DNA from: Myotis daubentonii
Lineage: Eukaryota; Chordata; Mammalia; Chiroptera; Vespertilionidae
NCBI RefSeq assembly: GCF_963259705.1
Contig: NC_081844.1
Location: 24,940,294-25,004,293 of the forward strand
Direction of reading: 5' to 3'
DNA length: 64,000 nucleotides
In this document: piece after piece, positions 11,447-23,639 of the stretch
Position numbering within the stretch: position 1 is the stretch's first letter
Layout: each line of letters starts with the position of its first letter
The notes under the pieces: generated by a model
Told to the model about the DNA's origin: nothing
Database searches by the model: none
What the model saw: the letters and a program-made list of their open reading frames with translations, nothing else
Made by a program: the position numbers and the translations under genes

Positions 11447-12690
11447 TTTCCCCTCTCTTTCTCCCTCTTCCTCTATCTCTTGCTCTGGTGAAACCAGCTG
11501 TCACATTGTGAGCTGCCCTGTAGAAAGACCCATGAGATGAGGAGCTGAGAGCTGCCTACTGAACAGCCAGTGAGGAACTGAGTCCTGCCAACAGCACCTG
11601 AGTGGACTTGGGAATGGACCCTTCCTTCATCAAGCCCTCAGCTTACATGGTGGCCCATTAGAGACTCTAAAGAAAGCAGAGAAGCCATACCTCATTCCTG
11701 ACCAACAAAAACTATGAGATTATAACTGTTTGCTGTTACTTTAAGGTCTTACATTTGGGGCAACTCGTTGCACAGCAATAAATCACTAACAACAGATTTA
11801 TCTAGAGATTAGGGGGTGAATCAGGAGTTACAGTGTTTGCAAGTTTGAAATAAAACTGCAATAGACATCTGGCTTGGGCTGGCTTCCCAGACTGCAGAGT
11901 CTGAGACAAGGATTGAGTGCAGATACTTTATAAGAAGGGGATCTTAGAAGGCATGAGTAGAAAAGGAAGGTGAGATGTAGGCAGAAAATACTGAGTTTGA
12001 ATGAGCCCATTTCTGTGGTGGGCACCTGGGGCTCAAACCCTCCTGGGACCTCTGAGAGAGTGTATAGGACACACCGTTGAGGAGTGAGGGAGCTCAATTC
12101 TGAGCTACCAAAAGTGATGGAGGGTCATTCCCAGGGAAGCTAACTCCCTATCAATTCTGATCTGCAGCCACATCGGCCACAGAAAGTCCCAAGCAGAGCA
12201 TCTCGTGTGTTCAGCAGAGCAGGGATTACAGTGAGACCAAAGAAGCACAAAGATTGATTGTTCCCTTGGCCTCAGTTCTGCATTGCTGTGACAGATTCCT
12301 TCTTAATTCAACATTTTGTTACTTCAATCACATGCATGTTTTGCAATAATTTTGATTTTTTAAAACACTGCATTCAAATAATAGTCATCTTGACTATTGA
12401 GTTCTTTGGTGCCCCCTTAAATTTTGCTTCTGAGGCAAATGCCTCACTTCCCACCCTAGTCCCATCCCTGGGATTCATAGATGAGGGCATCAGCACACAT
12501 GGAGAGGACTTGGGTATCAGCTGCCACATATGAGTCAGGGCAGACTCAGTTCTGCTCTAGTAACAAGCAAACCTCAAAATCAGGGGTTTAAAGCATCAGA
12601 GATTTTCCTTTTCAAGTGGCTACTATCTGGGTGAAAAGGAGAAGAAAAGAATATGTGGCCCTTCTTAGCCTCCTTCCCCGGATTCTTTTT
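9966..12690. other. Intergenic, old repeats only
   Basis: No coding region was recognised. Around 10,870-11,090 there is an ancient interspersed repeat ('ggcagagggaacagagtgtgcaaaggttctgagg') that recurs at about 22,240-22,640 and 28,880-29,130. I cannot assign its family. Short open frames here show no family motif. Confidence 0.5.
11391..11443. repeat. (TC)n microsatellite
   Basis: About 26 TC units. They generate a spurious Leu-Ser repeat frame. Confidence 0.95.
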
Positions 12691-13360
12691 CTCTAATGTG
12701 GTGAAATGTATGTAATGTAAAATTTATCATCTTCACCGTTTTTTGAGTGGACACTTTACTGGTATTAAGTATATATTTACATACAATCATCACTAGCATT
12801 CATTTCCGGAACTTTCTCATCTTCACAATCTGGAACTCTGTCAATTAAACACTGACACCTCCTCCTCCTCCCCCAGCCTGTGGCGCCCACCATCCTACTT
12901 TCTGTCTCTATGAGTTGGACTCCCCTTGGTACCTCATAAAAGTGGAGTCTTACAGTATTTGTCCTTTTATCACTGGTTTTATTTCATTCAGCATAATGTC
13001 CTGAGGGTCATCCATATGGTAGCATATGTCAGAATTCCCTTCCTTTAAACAAAAAATAAGTGGTAAAAACACAAACAAAATTTATCATCTTAGCCATTTC
13101 TGAGTGTGCAGTTCAGAAGTGTTAAGTACATTCATGTGCAACCTACCTCCAAAACTTTTTCATCTTTCAAAACTAAAACCTACAAAACACTAACTCCCCA
13201 TTTCCCCTCCTTCCACACCTGACAACCATCATCCTATTTTCAGTTTATAGTATGACTTTGACTACGTTAGCTAGGTCATTTACTAGTAATTGAAATCATG
13301 CAATATTTGTTTTTGTGACTGGCTTCTATCACTGAGCATAAAGTCATCAACTCTCTCTCC
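12690..13360 (-). mobile_element. Old L1 3' UTR fragments, two successive copies
   Basis: Two similar minus-strand blocks (about 12,710-13,045 and 13,065-13,355) both contain 'aaatttatcatctt...' , 'catcctact/attttctgt/agt' and 'gcataatgtc/aagtcatc'. They are tandemly placed remnants of the same L1 3' region. Confidence 0.6.
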
Positions 13361-13394
13361 TCTTCCAAATACCTATTTCTGTGTTGTGGGAGAG

Positions 13395-13525
13395 AAACAT
13401 CTATCAATTACCTCCCATATGTACCCTGACTGGGAATGGAACCTACAAACTAAGTATATGCCACAACCTTTGGTGCATGGAATGATGCTCCAAATAACTG
13501 AGCAATGGATCCGGGCCATATCCCA
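13395..13525 (-). mobile_element. Diverged Ves SINE fragment
   Basis: 'agagaaacatctatcaatta', then 'ccctgactgggaatggaacc', then 'actgagcaatggatccgggc' follow the reverse Ves order with heavy divergence. Confidence 0.55.
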
Positions 13526-13665
13526 CAAATAAATGAGTAGCTATGCAGCATGAAAAATATTTTGTATAGAAAAAAATTATATGGCTATTTTTGCTTTACC
13601 ACATTGAAGTTCACCTTTATCCCTAAACATATAATGTCAGTCTATTTATTAAAATATGTGTTTTT

Positions 13666-13888
13666 GCCCTCACTGGTTTGGCTCAGTGGATAGAGCGTTG
13701 ACCTGAAGATTGAAGGGTCCCAGGTTTGATTCCGGTCAAGGGCACATGCTCAGATTGCAGGCTCGATCCCCAGTAGGGGGCGTGCAGGAGGTAGCCGATC
13801 AATAATTCTCTCTCATCATTGATATTTCGATCTCTCTCTCTTCCTCTTCCTTCCACTCTGAAATCAATACAAATATTTTTTAAAAATA
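13666..13888 (+). mobile_element. Ves SINE
   Basis: Clear full-length copy: 'gccctcactggtttggctca', 'ggtttgattccggtcaaggg', 'ccccagtagggggcgtgcag', 'tctctctcatcattgatatt' and an AATACAAATATTTTTT tail. Confidence 0.9.
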
Positions 13889-14378
13889 AAATGTATGTTT
13901 CCAGGTAGACTGTTCTTGGAAACATGTATTTCATAGTCAGTTTTTGCCAGTGGCTATGGTAGTCATGTGGACATTCAGCTGAATGAAAAATATAAAACCA
14001 GTAAATGAGCTATAAAGCATGTTAAAGTGTACATTATCAAGAAAAGCAGTAAAGGTGGTGCTATAGAAAATAATGCTGAACATAGAGGTGAAACTGTGGC
14101 CTCAAATTTTTGGTCTACAATAAAAGTATGTAAATGACCTTAGTGGCAAAGTATAATTTTGTCCATAGGAGTAGTAAAATTCATGACTATTCTTTCAGAA
14201 AAACAATAGAAAAAATACTTGGAATGATACATATCAAAAGAGAATAAATTATGCTAAAGTAATTTATGTTAATCCATGAGATAGCTGAAAATTTCTAATT
14301 GCATATGGTCCAAAGACTGGATAATTTGTGTCAGATTTCTGGGTCTGAGCTTTGAACCCTGAATTCATGCTCAATTCT

Positions 14379-15317
14379 TCAACCTAGAACAGATGGCTCT
14401 TGAAAAAGCTTACCTCCACAGAATTTTTCCAGGGCCCTCTTTACGTCCTTGTTCCTCAGACTGTAGATGAAGGGGCTCAACATGGGGGTGAGCACTGTGT
14501 ACTTCACTGAGGTTGTTACACTTGAATATGAACTCTGGGTAGCAGCAGAGCTGAGGTAAACACCTAGGCTTGTTTCATAAAATAAGGAAGCAACTGAGAG
14601 GTGAGAGGCACAGGTAGGAAATGCTTTATCCTTCCCCTGAGCTGATGGGATTCCACTTATGGAGGCAATGATCTTAGAGTAAGAGTAAAGAACCCCAGCA
14701 AGGGGACCACCACACAGCAGTACAGTTAAAAAATACATCACGGTGTTATTAAGAAAGGTGTCAGAACAGGCAAGTTGAGTTCACAGATAAAGTGGGGGAT
14801 TTCCAAGTCTGAGCTGAAAGGCAACCTCAACACCATTAAGCTTTCTAGCAAGGAATTCAGGACACTCATGATCCAGGACACCAGAACCAGCAGTTCACAG
14901 AACCGAGGGTTCATGATGAGCATGTAGTGCAGGGGGTGGCAGATGGCCACAAACTGGTCATAGGCCATCACGGTCAGGATAAAGTTGTCCAACACTGCAA
15001 AGAGGATGGGAAAATACATCTGGGTGCTGCAGCCTTCATAGGTGATAACATTGCTCCATGTCTGGGAGTTCACCAGCATCTTCGAGATGGTGGTGGAGGT
15101 GAAACAGATGTCTACCAAAGACAGGTTGGAGAGGAAGAAGTACATGGGCGTGTGGAGGTGGGAGTCTGAGCTGACTGCCAGGATGATGAGCAGGTTTCCC
15201 AACACAGTGACCAGGTACATGGAGAGGAAGAGCCCAAATATGAGGGGCTGCAATTCTGGCTTCTCTGAAAATCCCAAAAGAAGACACTCTGAAATTTGTG
15301 TGATTCACTGATTCCAT
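14379..15317 (-). pseudogene. OR7-like olfactory receptor pseudogene B
   Basis: Reading from ATG at 15317 ([12 protein letters not shown]), the gene follows an OR7-type odorant receptor closely: [14 protein letters not shown] in TM1, [32 protein letters not shown] at the end of TM3, [12 protein letters not shown] in TM6 and [20 protein letters not shown] in TM7, with a stop at 14379-14381. Two lesions break it. One is a small deletion near codon 12, where the usual SEFLLLGFSE part has lost bases. The other is a 13-base deletion at about 14775 after CELN, which removes the QVIQ-like codons and shifts the frame. The Arg of the DRY/DRF motif is Gln. It is otherwise well preserved, so inactivation is fairly recent. 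Confidence 0.9.
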
Positions 15318-15964
15318 GTGTTGGAGGTGACTACCAGGAAAGATGGAAATAACTTGACTGATTTTCACACAAAGTTGCATTTCTCACATATTTGAAATGC
15401 GACAATTCCTATTTTACAGTCAAGATATTAATTTTAATATTTTGTGTATGGATATGGTCCCATTTAGGGGATATCTAATGCCACCCCTGATATGGAATAT
15501 TTGTCCCAATCACCTGTGCCTCTGAGGGGATCATGTATTCTAGTTTTACTGATAATTTCCTTATGTTTCTCAGGAACTTAAATTCAGTGCTGACCATGTT
15601 TTAGGCACTGTCCACTGAGGAAGAAGGAATGTAAAGCAAATAATAAGATAAATTATTTCAGACGGGGGCAGGTGGTATGAAGAAAAGCAAACCACGTCTA
15701 AAGGAGAGTTCCACGTCTAAAGGAAGTTCTATTTTTCATGGTGTGTAGGTACATCTGTAAACAAGGAGACACTTAAACAGAGACCTCAAGTGAGTGAGCA
15801 GGAAAAAATTCTGTGATTTCCTAAATTAAATAACAGTGGGGCCAGAAAGTGAGAGATAAAGACAATAGTAATCAACCAGCTAAAAGCTGTGGGCCCACTT
15901 ACAAAAGACTGCTCACATTCACAAGACTGAATGAATGTAAGTTGAAACTTTGAATCAACTTCTG
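15318..15964. other. 5' flank of OR pseudogene B
   Basis: Non-coding and matches the copy A flank ('ttttaatattttgtgtatgg' in both). Nothing else recognised. Confidence 0.6.
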
Positions 15965-16340
15965 TAGTGACCACTAGATGCCCCTGCATCCTGCACTGCA
16001 TGAGCTTTCAGACTGTTGCCTGTAACCAATCAAAAGAAGTAGCTATTCTTCCTTGTGTACCTGTCCTAGAACTGCCACGCTTCACCTCTTCCTGACCCCC
16101 ACCAGTAACCAATGTAAATTCTTTTAAAACAGCTTACGTGTTTCTTCCACAAAACATAACGTGTAAGAGAGCTCGTCAACTCCAAGACAGGGGACATGTC
16201 TTTTCTGCCTCGCTCTGCTGCTGCTGGTTTAGACTTCATGCCCCAGGACCTGGTCCTTTGCTGGCTGGCATTTGGTTCAATAAGCCCTTTTTTGTTTTTA
16301 AAGAAAAGCTTTTGGATCTCAAATTTCTCCTTCAACACAA
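15965..16340 (+). mobile_element. LTR-like block, copy B
   Basis: Counterpart of 8234-8650, with CCAATCAAAAG at about 16,026 and an 'aataagccctttttt' end region. The C-run of copy A is missing. Confidence 0.4.
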
Positions 16341-17002
16341 GAGAGGAAGCAAAACACAAGGGTCTGTGGGAACATGTGTGCCCTGCAGAGGAACCGGCCA
16401 GTGTAAGGGCCCTGAGGAAGGTGCTTGTTTCAAATGTGCAAAAAAAGTGGAGCCTGTTTGCAAGGTGGATGAGTATGAGGGAACGTGATGAGAAGTGGTC
16501 ACAGACAGGTTGAGGAGTGAGGTGGTCTGTCTGCTATGGCTGACACCTCAGGCACAGGGACTTCCTTGTACATTCTACCACTTTTTATTCTTGTTGCAAT
16601 GGTGTCCTGTGAGTGGAAATAGATCCCCTCCTTAGTATTTTCTCATGATTGAATTCTGGCCTCATATTGTAAGTGCCACCTTGGAGTGCATGAGTGCAGC
16701 TACCCCTGGTCTGAGGGCTGTATGAAGACCAGAACCAGGACCAGAGTGTGCTCACTGGGTGTGTCAAAAAAGACATGAAAACCCAAAGCCCCCAAATAAT
16801 ATAGAAAAGGTGCCACATAAGAGGAGAAAGCAGATAACCTTATCACCTATGAGACCACATAAAAACAAATTGGTCAAATGACTATGGAATAGGTACAGAA
16901 AACATGTCTTCTACTGCTTGATAACTTGCAAATCCTCCCCAGTCCACGCTTTATAAATCCTGCCCACAGCATGATAATTATATCTATTTATACTGAGTAG
17001 CT

Positions 17003-17048
17003 TTCTTTTTAAATATATTTTTATTGATTTCAGAGAGGAAGGGACATC
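17003..17048 (-). mobile_element. Truncated Ves SINE tail
   Basis: 'aaatatatttttattgattt' then 'cagagaggaaggga' is the tail end of a reverse Ves copy. It is cut off by L1 sequence at about 17,049. Confidence 0.6.
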
Positions 17049-17860
17049 CATAATGATCAGACAAAAAAAAAAGGCATCCAAATTGGAAAGGAAGAAGTAA
17101 AACTGTCATTATTTGCAGATGACATGACATTGTATATAGAAAATCCTAAAAACTCCACCAAAAACCTACTAGATTTAATAAATGAATTCGGCAAAGTTGC
17201 AGAATACAAAATCAACACCCAGAAATCTATGGCATTGCTATATACTGATAATGAACCCTCAGAAAGAGAAACTAAGAAAACAACCTCATTTATTATATCA
17301 ACAAAAGCAAAGGAGGTACCTAGTAATAAATTTAACCAAAGAGGTAAAAGACCTGCACTTGGAAAATTATAGGACTTTAAAGAGGAAAATTGAAGAAGTT
17401 ACAATTAAATGGTAGCACATACCATGTTCATGGATTGGAAGAATTAACATTATTAAATGTCCATATTTCCCAAAGCAATCTATAGATTCAACTCAATTTC
17501 TATTAAAATACCAATGGCCTATTTCACAAATCTGGAACAAATATTCCAAAATGTTATATGGAACAAAAAAGACACCAATTAGTAATATTGAGAAAGAATA
17601 AAGTGGGAAGTATCACAATTCCTGATATCAAATTTTACTACAAGGCATCGTCATTAAAACAGCCTAATACTGGCATAAGAACAGGTATATAGATCAATAG
17701 AACACAAAAGAGGGTACAGAAACCAACCCATTCCTTTATAGTCAATTAATATTTGACAGAGGAGGCAAGAGCACACACTGGAGCAAAGACAGTCTCCTCA
17801 ATAAATGATGGGGGGAAATAGCAAAGAGCGGATTAGTATAACAGATGGGACAGGCTATTT
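17049..17860 (+). mobile_element. L1 ORF2 fragment (reverse transcriptase to C-terminal part)
   Basis: The plus strand encodes the RT active-site block [15 protein letters not shown], followed by [20 protein letters not shown], then frame-broken later ORF2 text. The C-terminal part ('ggcataagaacaggtatata...') ends at the CTC repeat. Both ends are missing. Confidence 0.8.
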
Positions 17861-17888
17861 AGGATATAATGCTGCAGAGGTTCTTAAA

Positions 17889-17997
17889 CTCCTCCTCCTC
17901 CTCCTCCTCCTCCTCCTCCTCCTCCTCCTCCTCCTCCTCCTCCTCCTCCTCCTCTTCTTCTTCCTCCTTCTCCTCCTGCTTCTCCTTCTCCTCCTCA
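17889..17997. repeat. (CTC)n microsatellite
   Basis: About 22 pure CTC units, then CTT/CTC variants. It gives a false poly-Leu reading frame. Confidence 0.95.
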
Positions 17998-18109
17998 AGT
18001 GCCCTTAACAGCAGAAGAGTGTGAAATCTTCAGGGGCTTGGAGCAATCTTTCACCAGCTATCAATTCCTTTGCAGTGTCTGTTTTTTAATCTTAAAATAT
18101 CACAGGTTT

Positions 18110-21100
18110 TTGCATACGATTCCATGATGTGTTCATGTTTGTTTTTACTTTTCAAAATATTTTACATTGTCAGGAAAATTATGTAACTTTTCCTTCCAGA
18201 TATTTTTTTCCTTCTTCAAATGCTTCTTTTTTTATGTTGAATAAAAGTGGTGAAAGCAAACATGATTGCCTTGTTCCTGTTTTTAAGTGAAACACTTCTA
18301 GTGTTTGCTAATTTAGCATGATGTTGGCTGTAGGTTTGTCATACATGACCTTTATTATATTGAGGAATGTTCCCTCTATTCCCATGTTGCTGAGAGTTTT
18401 TATCAAAAATGGGTACTGGATTTTGTTGAATGCTTTTTCTGTGACTACTAGTATTTATATGATCATGTGATTTTTATGCTTCATTTTTTATGTAATGTAT
18501 CACATTTATTGATTTGTGAATATTGTACCAGTCTTGCATTCCTTGAGTAAATCTCAAATGCTCATGGTGTATTTTCTTTTTAATATATTGTTGGATCCGA
18601 TTTGGTAATATTTTGTTGAGGATTTTAGCATCCATGTTCATCAGGGATATTGATCTATAACTTTCTTTGTGGTGTCATTATCTGATTTTTGAATTGGGAT
18701 AATGCTGGCCTCATAAAAAGAGTATGGATGTCTTCCCTCCTCTTGAAATTTTTGAAATAGCTTGAGGATAGGTTTTAGTTCTTCTTTGAATGTTTGATAA
18801 AACTCTATATACACATTCAGTCCAGACTTTTGTTTGCTGGGAGTGTTATGATTACTGCTTCAAATTTATCAGTTGTTATCAGCCTATTCAGGTTTTGTGA
18901 TTCTTCTGAATTGAGTTTTGAAAGATTGGATGTTTCCAGAAATGTATCAATTTCACCCAGGTTGTTTAGTTTGTTGGCATATAGATGTCCACAGCATTTT
19001 CTTACAATCCTTTGTATTTCTGTGGTATTAGTTGTTACTTCGTCTCTTTCTTTTATGATTTTATTTATTTGGGTCCTCTGTCTTTGTTTCTTGATGAGTC
19101 TGACTATAGGTTCATCAGTCTTGTTTATCTTTTCAAAAAACTAGCTCTTGGTTTCATTTATCTTTTGTATTGTTCATTTGGTCTCTATATCATTTATTTC
19201 CACTCTGATATTTATCATTTTCTTCCTTCTACTTACTCTGGGTTCTACTTACTTGTGGTTCTCTTTTAGTTCTTTTAGTTATAGGGTTATATAATTTATT
19301 AGAGAATTTTTCTTGTTTCTTGAGGTAGGTCTGTAATGCTATGTACTTCCCTCTCAGGACCGTTTTTTGCTGTGTCCCATAGATTTGGGGTTGGAGTATG
19401 TTCCTTTTCATTTGTTTCCAGAAAGTTTTTTATTTCTTCCTTGATTTCTTGGTAAAGCATTCATTATTTAATAGCATGCCATTTAGCCTCCATGTGTATG
19501 AATGTTTTTGAGAGTTTTTATTGAAATTGATTTCTAGTTTCATGCCATCTTCTTGTGATCCAAGAAGATGGTTGATATGCTGTCTTGTAGACAGCATAAA
19601 TATGCTTCATATTTTCTTAACCATTCACCTACTCTATGTTTTTTGATTGAAGCATTTAACCTATTTATATTTATAATTACTATTTCTAGGTACTTATTTA
19701 TTGTCACTTTTATTCTTTATGTCTATGTTCTTCTCTCCCTCTTTCTGTGTCTTCTTACAGAAATCCCTTTAACATTTCTTGCAATGCTGGTTTGGGTTAA
19801 TAAATGCCTTTAGTGTTTGTTTTTGTTTGTTTGTTTGTTGGTGGTGATGATGGTGGGTTTTTGGTCTGGAAAGTTCTTCACCTTCAATTTTAAATGATAC
19901 CCTTACTGGATAGAAGAATCTTATTTACTGTTTCTTCTTTCTCATTACTTTGAAGACTTCATGCCATTTGCTTCTGCCCTTTAGTGTTTCTGTTGGGAAA
20001 TCAGGTAATAGCCTTATCAGAACTCCCTTGTAGGTAACTGACTGTCTCTCTCTCTTGCTGCACTTAAGATTCTCTCTTTGTCTTTAATGTTTGCAATTTT
20101 AATTATGATGTGTTTTGGTGCAGGTCACTTGGGGTTCATCTTCATTGGAACTCTGTGTTTTCTGAACTTGTGTGACTTTTATCTTCACAGGGTTATGTAA
20201 ATTTTCTGTCATTATTTATTGAAATAATTCTTCATCCCTTGCTCAATTTTGTCTCCTTCTAACAACCCTATGATGTGGATGTTTTATGTTTCATGTTGTC
20301 CCAAAGATCCCTCAATCTGTTCTCATGCTTTTTAACTATTTTTCTGTTTGCTGCTCTGATTGACTTATATTGTCTACCTTGTTTTCTAATTCTCTGATTT
20401 AATCTCTCCTTTTCTAACCTACTGTAAATTCCTTCCAGTGTATTCTTGATTTCATCTATTTCATTCTTCATTTCCAACTGGTTGTTTTCACGGTTTCTAT
20501 GTCCTTTTTCATGCTTTTGAGCATTCTAAAAACCATTACTTTCTACTCTGTTTCTGATCAATTCCCTGCCTCCATTTCACTTAGCTCTTTTTCTGGGGAT
20601 TCCTCCTGCTATTCCACTTGGGACCTGTTTTTTTTCTCTCCAATTTTTGCTATTCCTTTGTGTTTGCTCCTGTGTATTGGATAGGCTGCTATGCCTTCCA
20701 GTCTTGGTGGAGTGTCCTTCTTGCAGGACCCAGTTTTGTAGTGTCCTTGGTTTTCTGAGCTGGGTAGCTTGGTTTTCTGTGTTGGTTATGTGAGTCCTTC
20801 TGTTGCACTTGGGTCTTGATTGCTGCTGTCCATTTGTGGGTGGGCTCAGACCTCAGGCTTGCTGATAGTGAAGCTCACACCCAACCACATTGTGCCAACT
20901 ATTATACAGGTGCTTTGGATCTGCTATTTGTGGAGCTCACTGGATTTTACTGCAATGTTATTGGATCTGGCCCATTGGTGTGTTGGTCCTGTGACTCCTG
21001 GGAAGTTTTCTAGTCCAAGCCAAAGTGAGTCACTGCCTTTGCCTAGCCATGGGCCACCTGACAGAAGCACAGCAGGGCAAAAACCCAAGTAGTCCAGAGG

Positions 21101-22215
21101 GCAGGCCTTGTAACTCAGAGGCTGGGTCTGTGTCAGGTCTTGCACCTTAATTGTCACTATTCTAAGCTATTCTCCCTTCCCCCAGAGCCTTTGCATGGAC
21201 TGTTCCCTGCAGGAGGTATCTGGGTCCTAGCCAGGATGGCTTAAACAGACCGGATTAGAGAGAGTGATGTCTATAGATTGTAGAATGGTGGATCGGCACT
21301 TTCTCTCCTTCCAATGCCTAAGCTACATCTGGCTTTCTTGCAACCCCTCGCCACCATCCCAAGAAGAAGGGGCTAAAAAATTTTAAAATTCAGCCCTGCT
21401 TGTAACTCCAATATTTCAGATTACCCCCACTGGGAGAGGCCTCACCTTGGCTCTAACCAGTCCAAATGTTCAAGTCCCCTGTGCCACCAGATCCAGCCAC
21501 ACAGGCACAGATTTCAAATCCAAAGCTGTTCTTCCTTGCCTCTTGTCCCAGCAGGGCAGGGCAGTATCAGCTATTCTGAAGATGAGGGAAGAAGTGCCTT
21601 CCCTGTGCTTGAGGAGAGCAGGACCAATCCTCTTTCCCTGGATCACACTGTCTAATCCCCATCCTACTCTCTGCTAAAAGTTCTTCTAGAGAATAAAAGG
21701 TCCCTCAGTTTCACTGGTGGGTGTACTGGTGAGACCTCTCCACCATCCCTGAGTTCTGCCACATGACCCTTACTGCAGACACAGATAGGGGCAAACATCC
21801 CAGGCTGGTGTTGTAACAAAGCAATTGCTCTTTGCCTGCGATAGTGCAGTCTGGGTCTCCCACAGCCTGATCACCACTAATTCCCATAGCCCGATGCAAA
21901 ATGGGCTCCCCTTTCCTTCTCTTCTGCTCTAATTGGGGAGCCCTGCATGGGGCTGGGACCCCATGTTCCCAGGGACTTGGGCTGTACTGCTGCACCTTCC
22001 TTCTGACTTCCCAGCAATGCCGCTGCACAAGTTGGCTTACCTTCTCTGAGTCTCCTCCTGTAACCCTCTCCTTGCTCCCCATTCACAATATTTCAGATCA
22101 GCTATACTTCAATTGGTGTTTCAAGCTGAATGCTCTGCAGTTTAGCCACAAGCCTGGACCAGTGCTGGAAGCAAGCAGATGGAGCTTTCTGCTGCTCTGC
22201 AGCCGTCTTGGAATC
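18110..22215 (-). mobile_element. L1, 5'-complete, missing the 3' half
   Basis: Read on the minus strand, the element begins near 22,215 with CCAAGACGGCTGC, a YY1-like L1 5' end. A long leader follows to about 20,480. ORF1 remnants come next (coiled-coil text at 20,268-20,477: EIDEIKNTLEGIYSRLEKE, then NRLRDLWDN). ORF2 remnants of the endonuclease/RT region occupy about 19,900 to 18,110. All frames have stops. The RT C-terminus and 3' UTR are absent. Confidence 0.75.
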
Positions 22216-22239
22216 CTCAAGAAGTGACATTTGAACAAA

Positions 22240-22640
22240 GATCAGAAAGAGGTAAGGCAAGCAAGGTATAAATGTCTGGGGGAGGAAGGGCAGAGCAAGC
22301 AGAGGGAACAGTTCATGCAAAAGCTCTGAGGTGGGAACATGTCTGAAGTGTTGAGGAACAGTGAGGAGGCCTATGTGGCTGGAACAGAGTATGTGAGGAC
22401 AGCTGAAGATAATGAGGGCAGAATGGGGACAAGGCAGAGTGCTCAGGGCCATGTGACAGGACTTGGGCTTTTGCTCTGAGTGAGGTGGGAGCCATAGAGG
22501 GTTCTTGAGAAGACCAGGAATGGTCACTGTCTTGGGTGCTCACAGGCGCCCTCTGGCTGCTGTGGAGAGTGAGGGTGGAAGTGGGGGACGGGGAGGTTAT
22601 TGCACTGGTCCAGGTGAGTGATGATGGGGGCTGGATGCAG
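22240..22640. repeat. Ancient mammalian interspersed repeat, family not assigned
   Basis: The text 'gcaaaagctctgaggtggga', 'ttttgctctgagtgaggtgg' recurs in related form at 10.9 and 28.9 kb. No open frame carries a known domain. Confidence 0.45.
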
Positions 22641-23023
22641 GAAGTCACCCAGAGTCTACATTCCTACCCCAGTGTGGTAGAGAATATCAGGATCCCCAGT
22701 GCTGCCTGTATGTATGTAATCCTGCGTAATCCCACCCCATTCTAGCCTGTTTCCCCACCTGTAAAATGGATCATGGTCCTTCCTAGTTCATGTCTGGTGT
22801 GGAAAGGTCTGTGCTGTTCCTGGGGTAAGGGGACCTGCCATGGCGAGTTCTGATGCCCCAGGCATTCAGCAGAGGCTATAAGAAATGGGGGTTATAGGAA
22901 AGAACCCACACAGGGCTGACAATTCCAGTCTAGCTGAGGGCTAAGTATTTTTTAATTCAACTCTAACTTTATTGTGTGCTGCATATAATGTCACCCCATT
23001 ATCTCTCCAGTCTTATATTCTGC

Positions 23024-23025
<2 letters not shown>

Positions 23026-23082
<57 letters not shown>
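23026..23082. repeat. (CA)n microsatellite
   Basis: About 28 CA units. Confidence 0.95.
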
Positions 23083-23086
<4 letters not shown>

Positions 23087-23094
23087 CTTCAGAC

Positions 23095-23490
23095 ACACAC
23101 CAGGCTCTTCCACACCAGGCCCTCCCCTGCCTCAGTGCCTTTGCACAGGCTTTTCCCTCTGCCTGGGACATTCTTCCCCAGATATCTTCATGGCTCTTGC
23201 CTCCTCACTTCCTTCAGGTCTTTCCTCAAATGTCACTTTTCATGGTGAGGCCTCCCCACCATCCTATTTAGTTTGGCAACCCCGCCCCCACCAGCATCCC
23301 CCTCCCCCTTCATTAGCCTGCTTAATGCTCCCATTCCTGACATTCTCCACAACAGTCTCATGTATCACGTTCATGATCTCCCACGTGGACTGTCAGCCCC
23401 ATGGGGTACAGGTTTTGCTCTGGCTTGTTCCCACGTGCACCCCCAGAGCCAAGCACTGTGCCTGGGATGCAGTGTTTGTTGAGTGAATAT
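23095..23490 (+). repeat. L2 LINE 3' end
   Basis: 'cttttccctctgcctgggac', 'cttcaggtctttcctcaaat', and the end 'agcactgtgcctgggatgca ... gttgagtgaata' follow the L2 3' region in order. It is old and coding-dead. Confidence 0.75.
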
Positions 23491-23639
23491 GTGACTGTCA
23501 GATCTGTAAAAGGAGGAGGGTAATGTCTACTTCATCTCAGACAGTGGAAAGATGAACTAAGGGGCAACCTGTGAGGCGCAAAGGAGAGGCTGTGACAGCA
23601 GAGATGCCCAGGGTGGGGGTGGGGGACAGTGCCATCACT

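Larger units (their letters stand above)
13917..16717. repeat. Segmental duplication copy B (OR-bearing)
   Basis: Diverged counterpart of 4153-9053 without the L1-type insertion. The homologous OR C-terminal coding site is uninterrupted, so the insertion in copy A happened after the duplication, or copy B was never hit. Boundaries are approximate. Confidence 0.75.

Noticed and set aside
13666..13888. tRNA gene suggested by A/B-box-like sequence
   Set aside because: This and similar loci are Ves SINE heads: the tRNA fold is degraded and is followed by the SINE body and tail.
17805..18008. Open frame rich in leucine
   Set aside because: It is a translated CTC repeat with no domain; pure simple sequence.
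22972..23271. Frame with a Thr-His repeat
   Set aside because: A translated CA microsatellite running into an L2 fragment.
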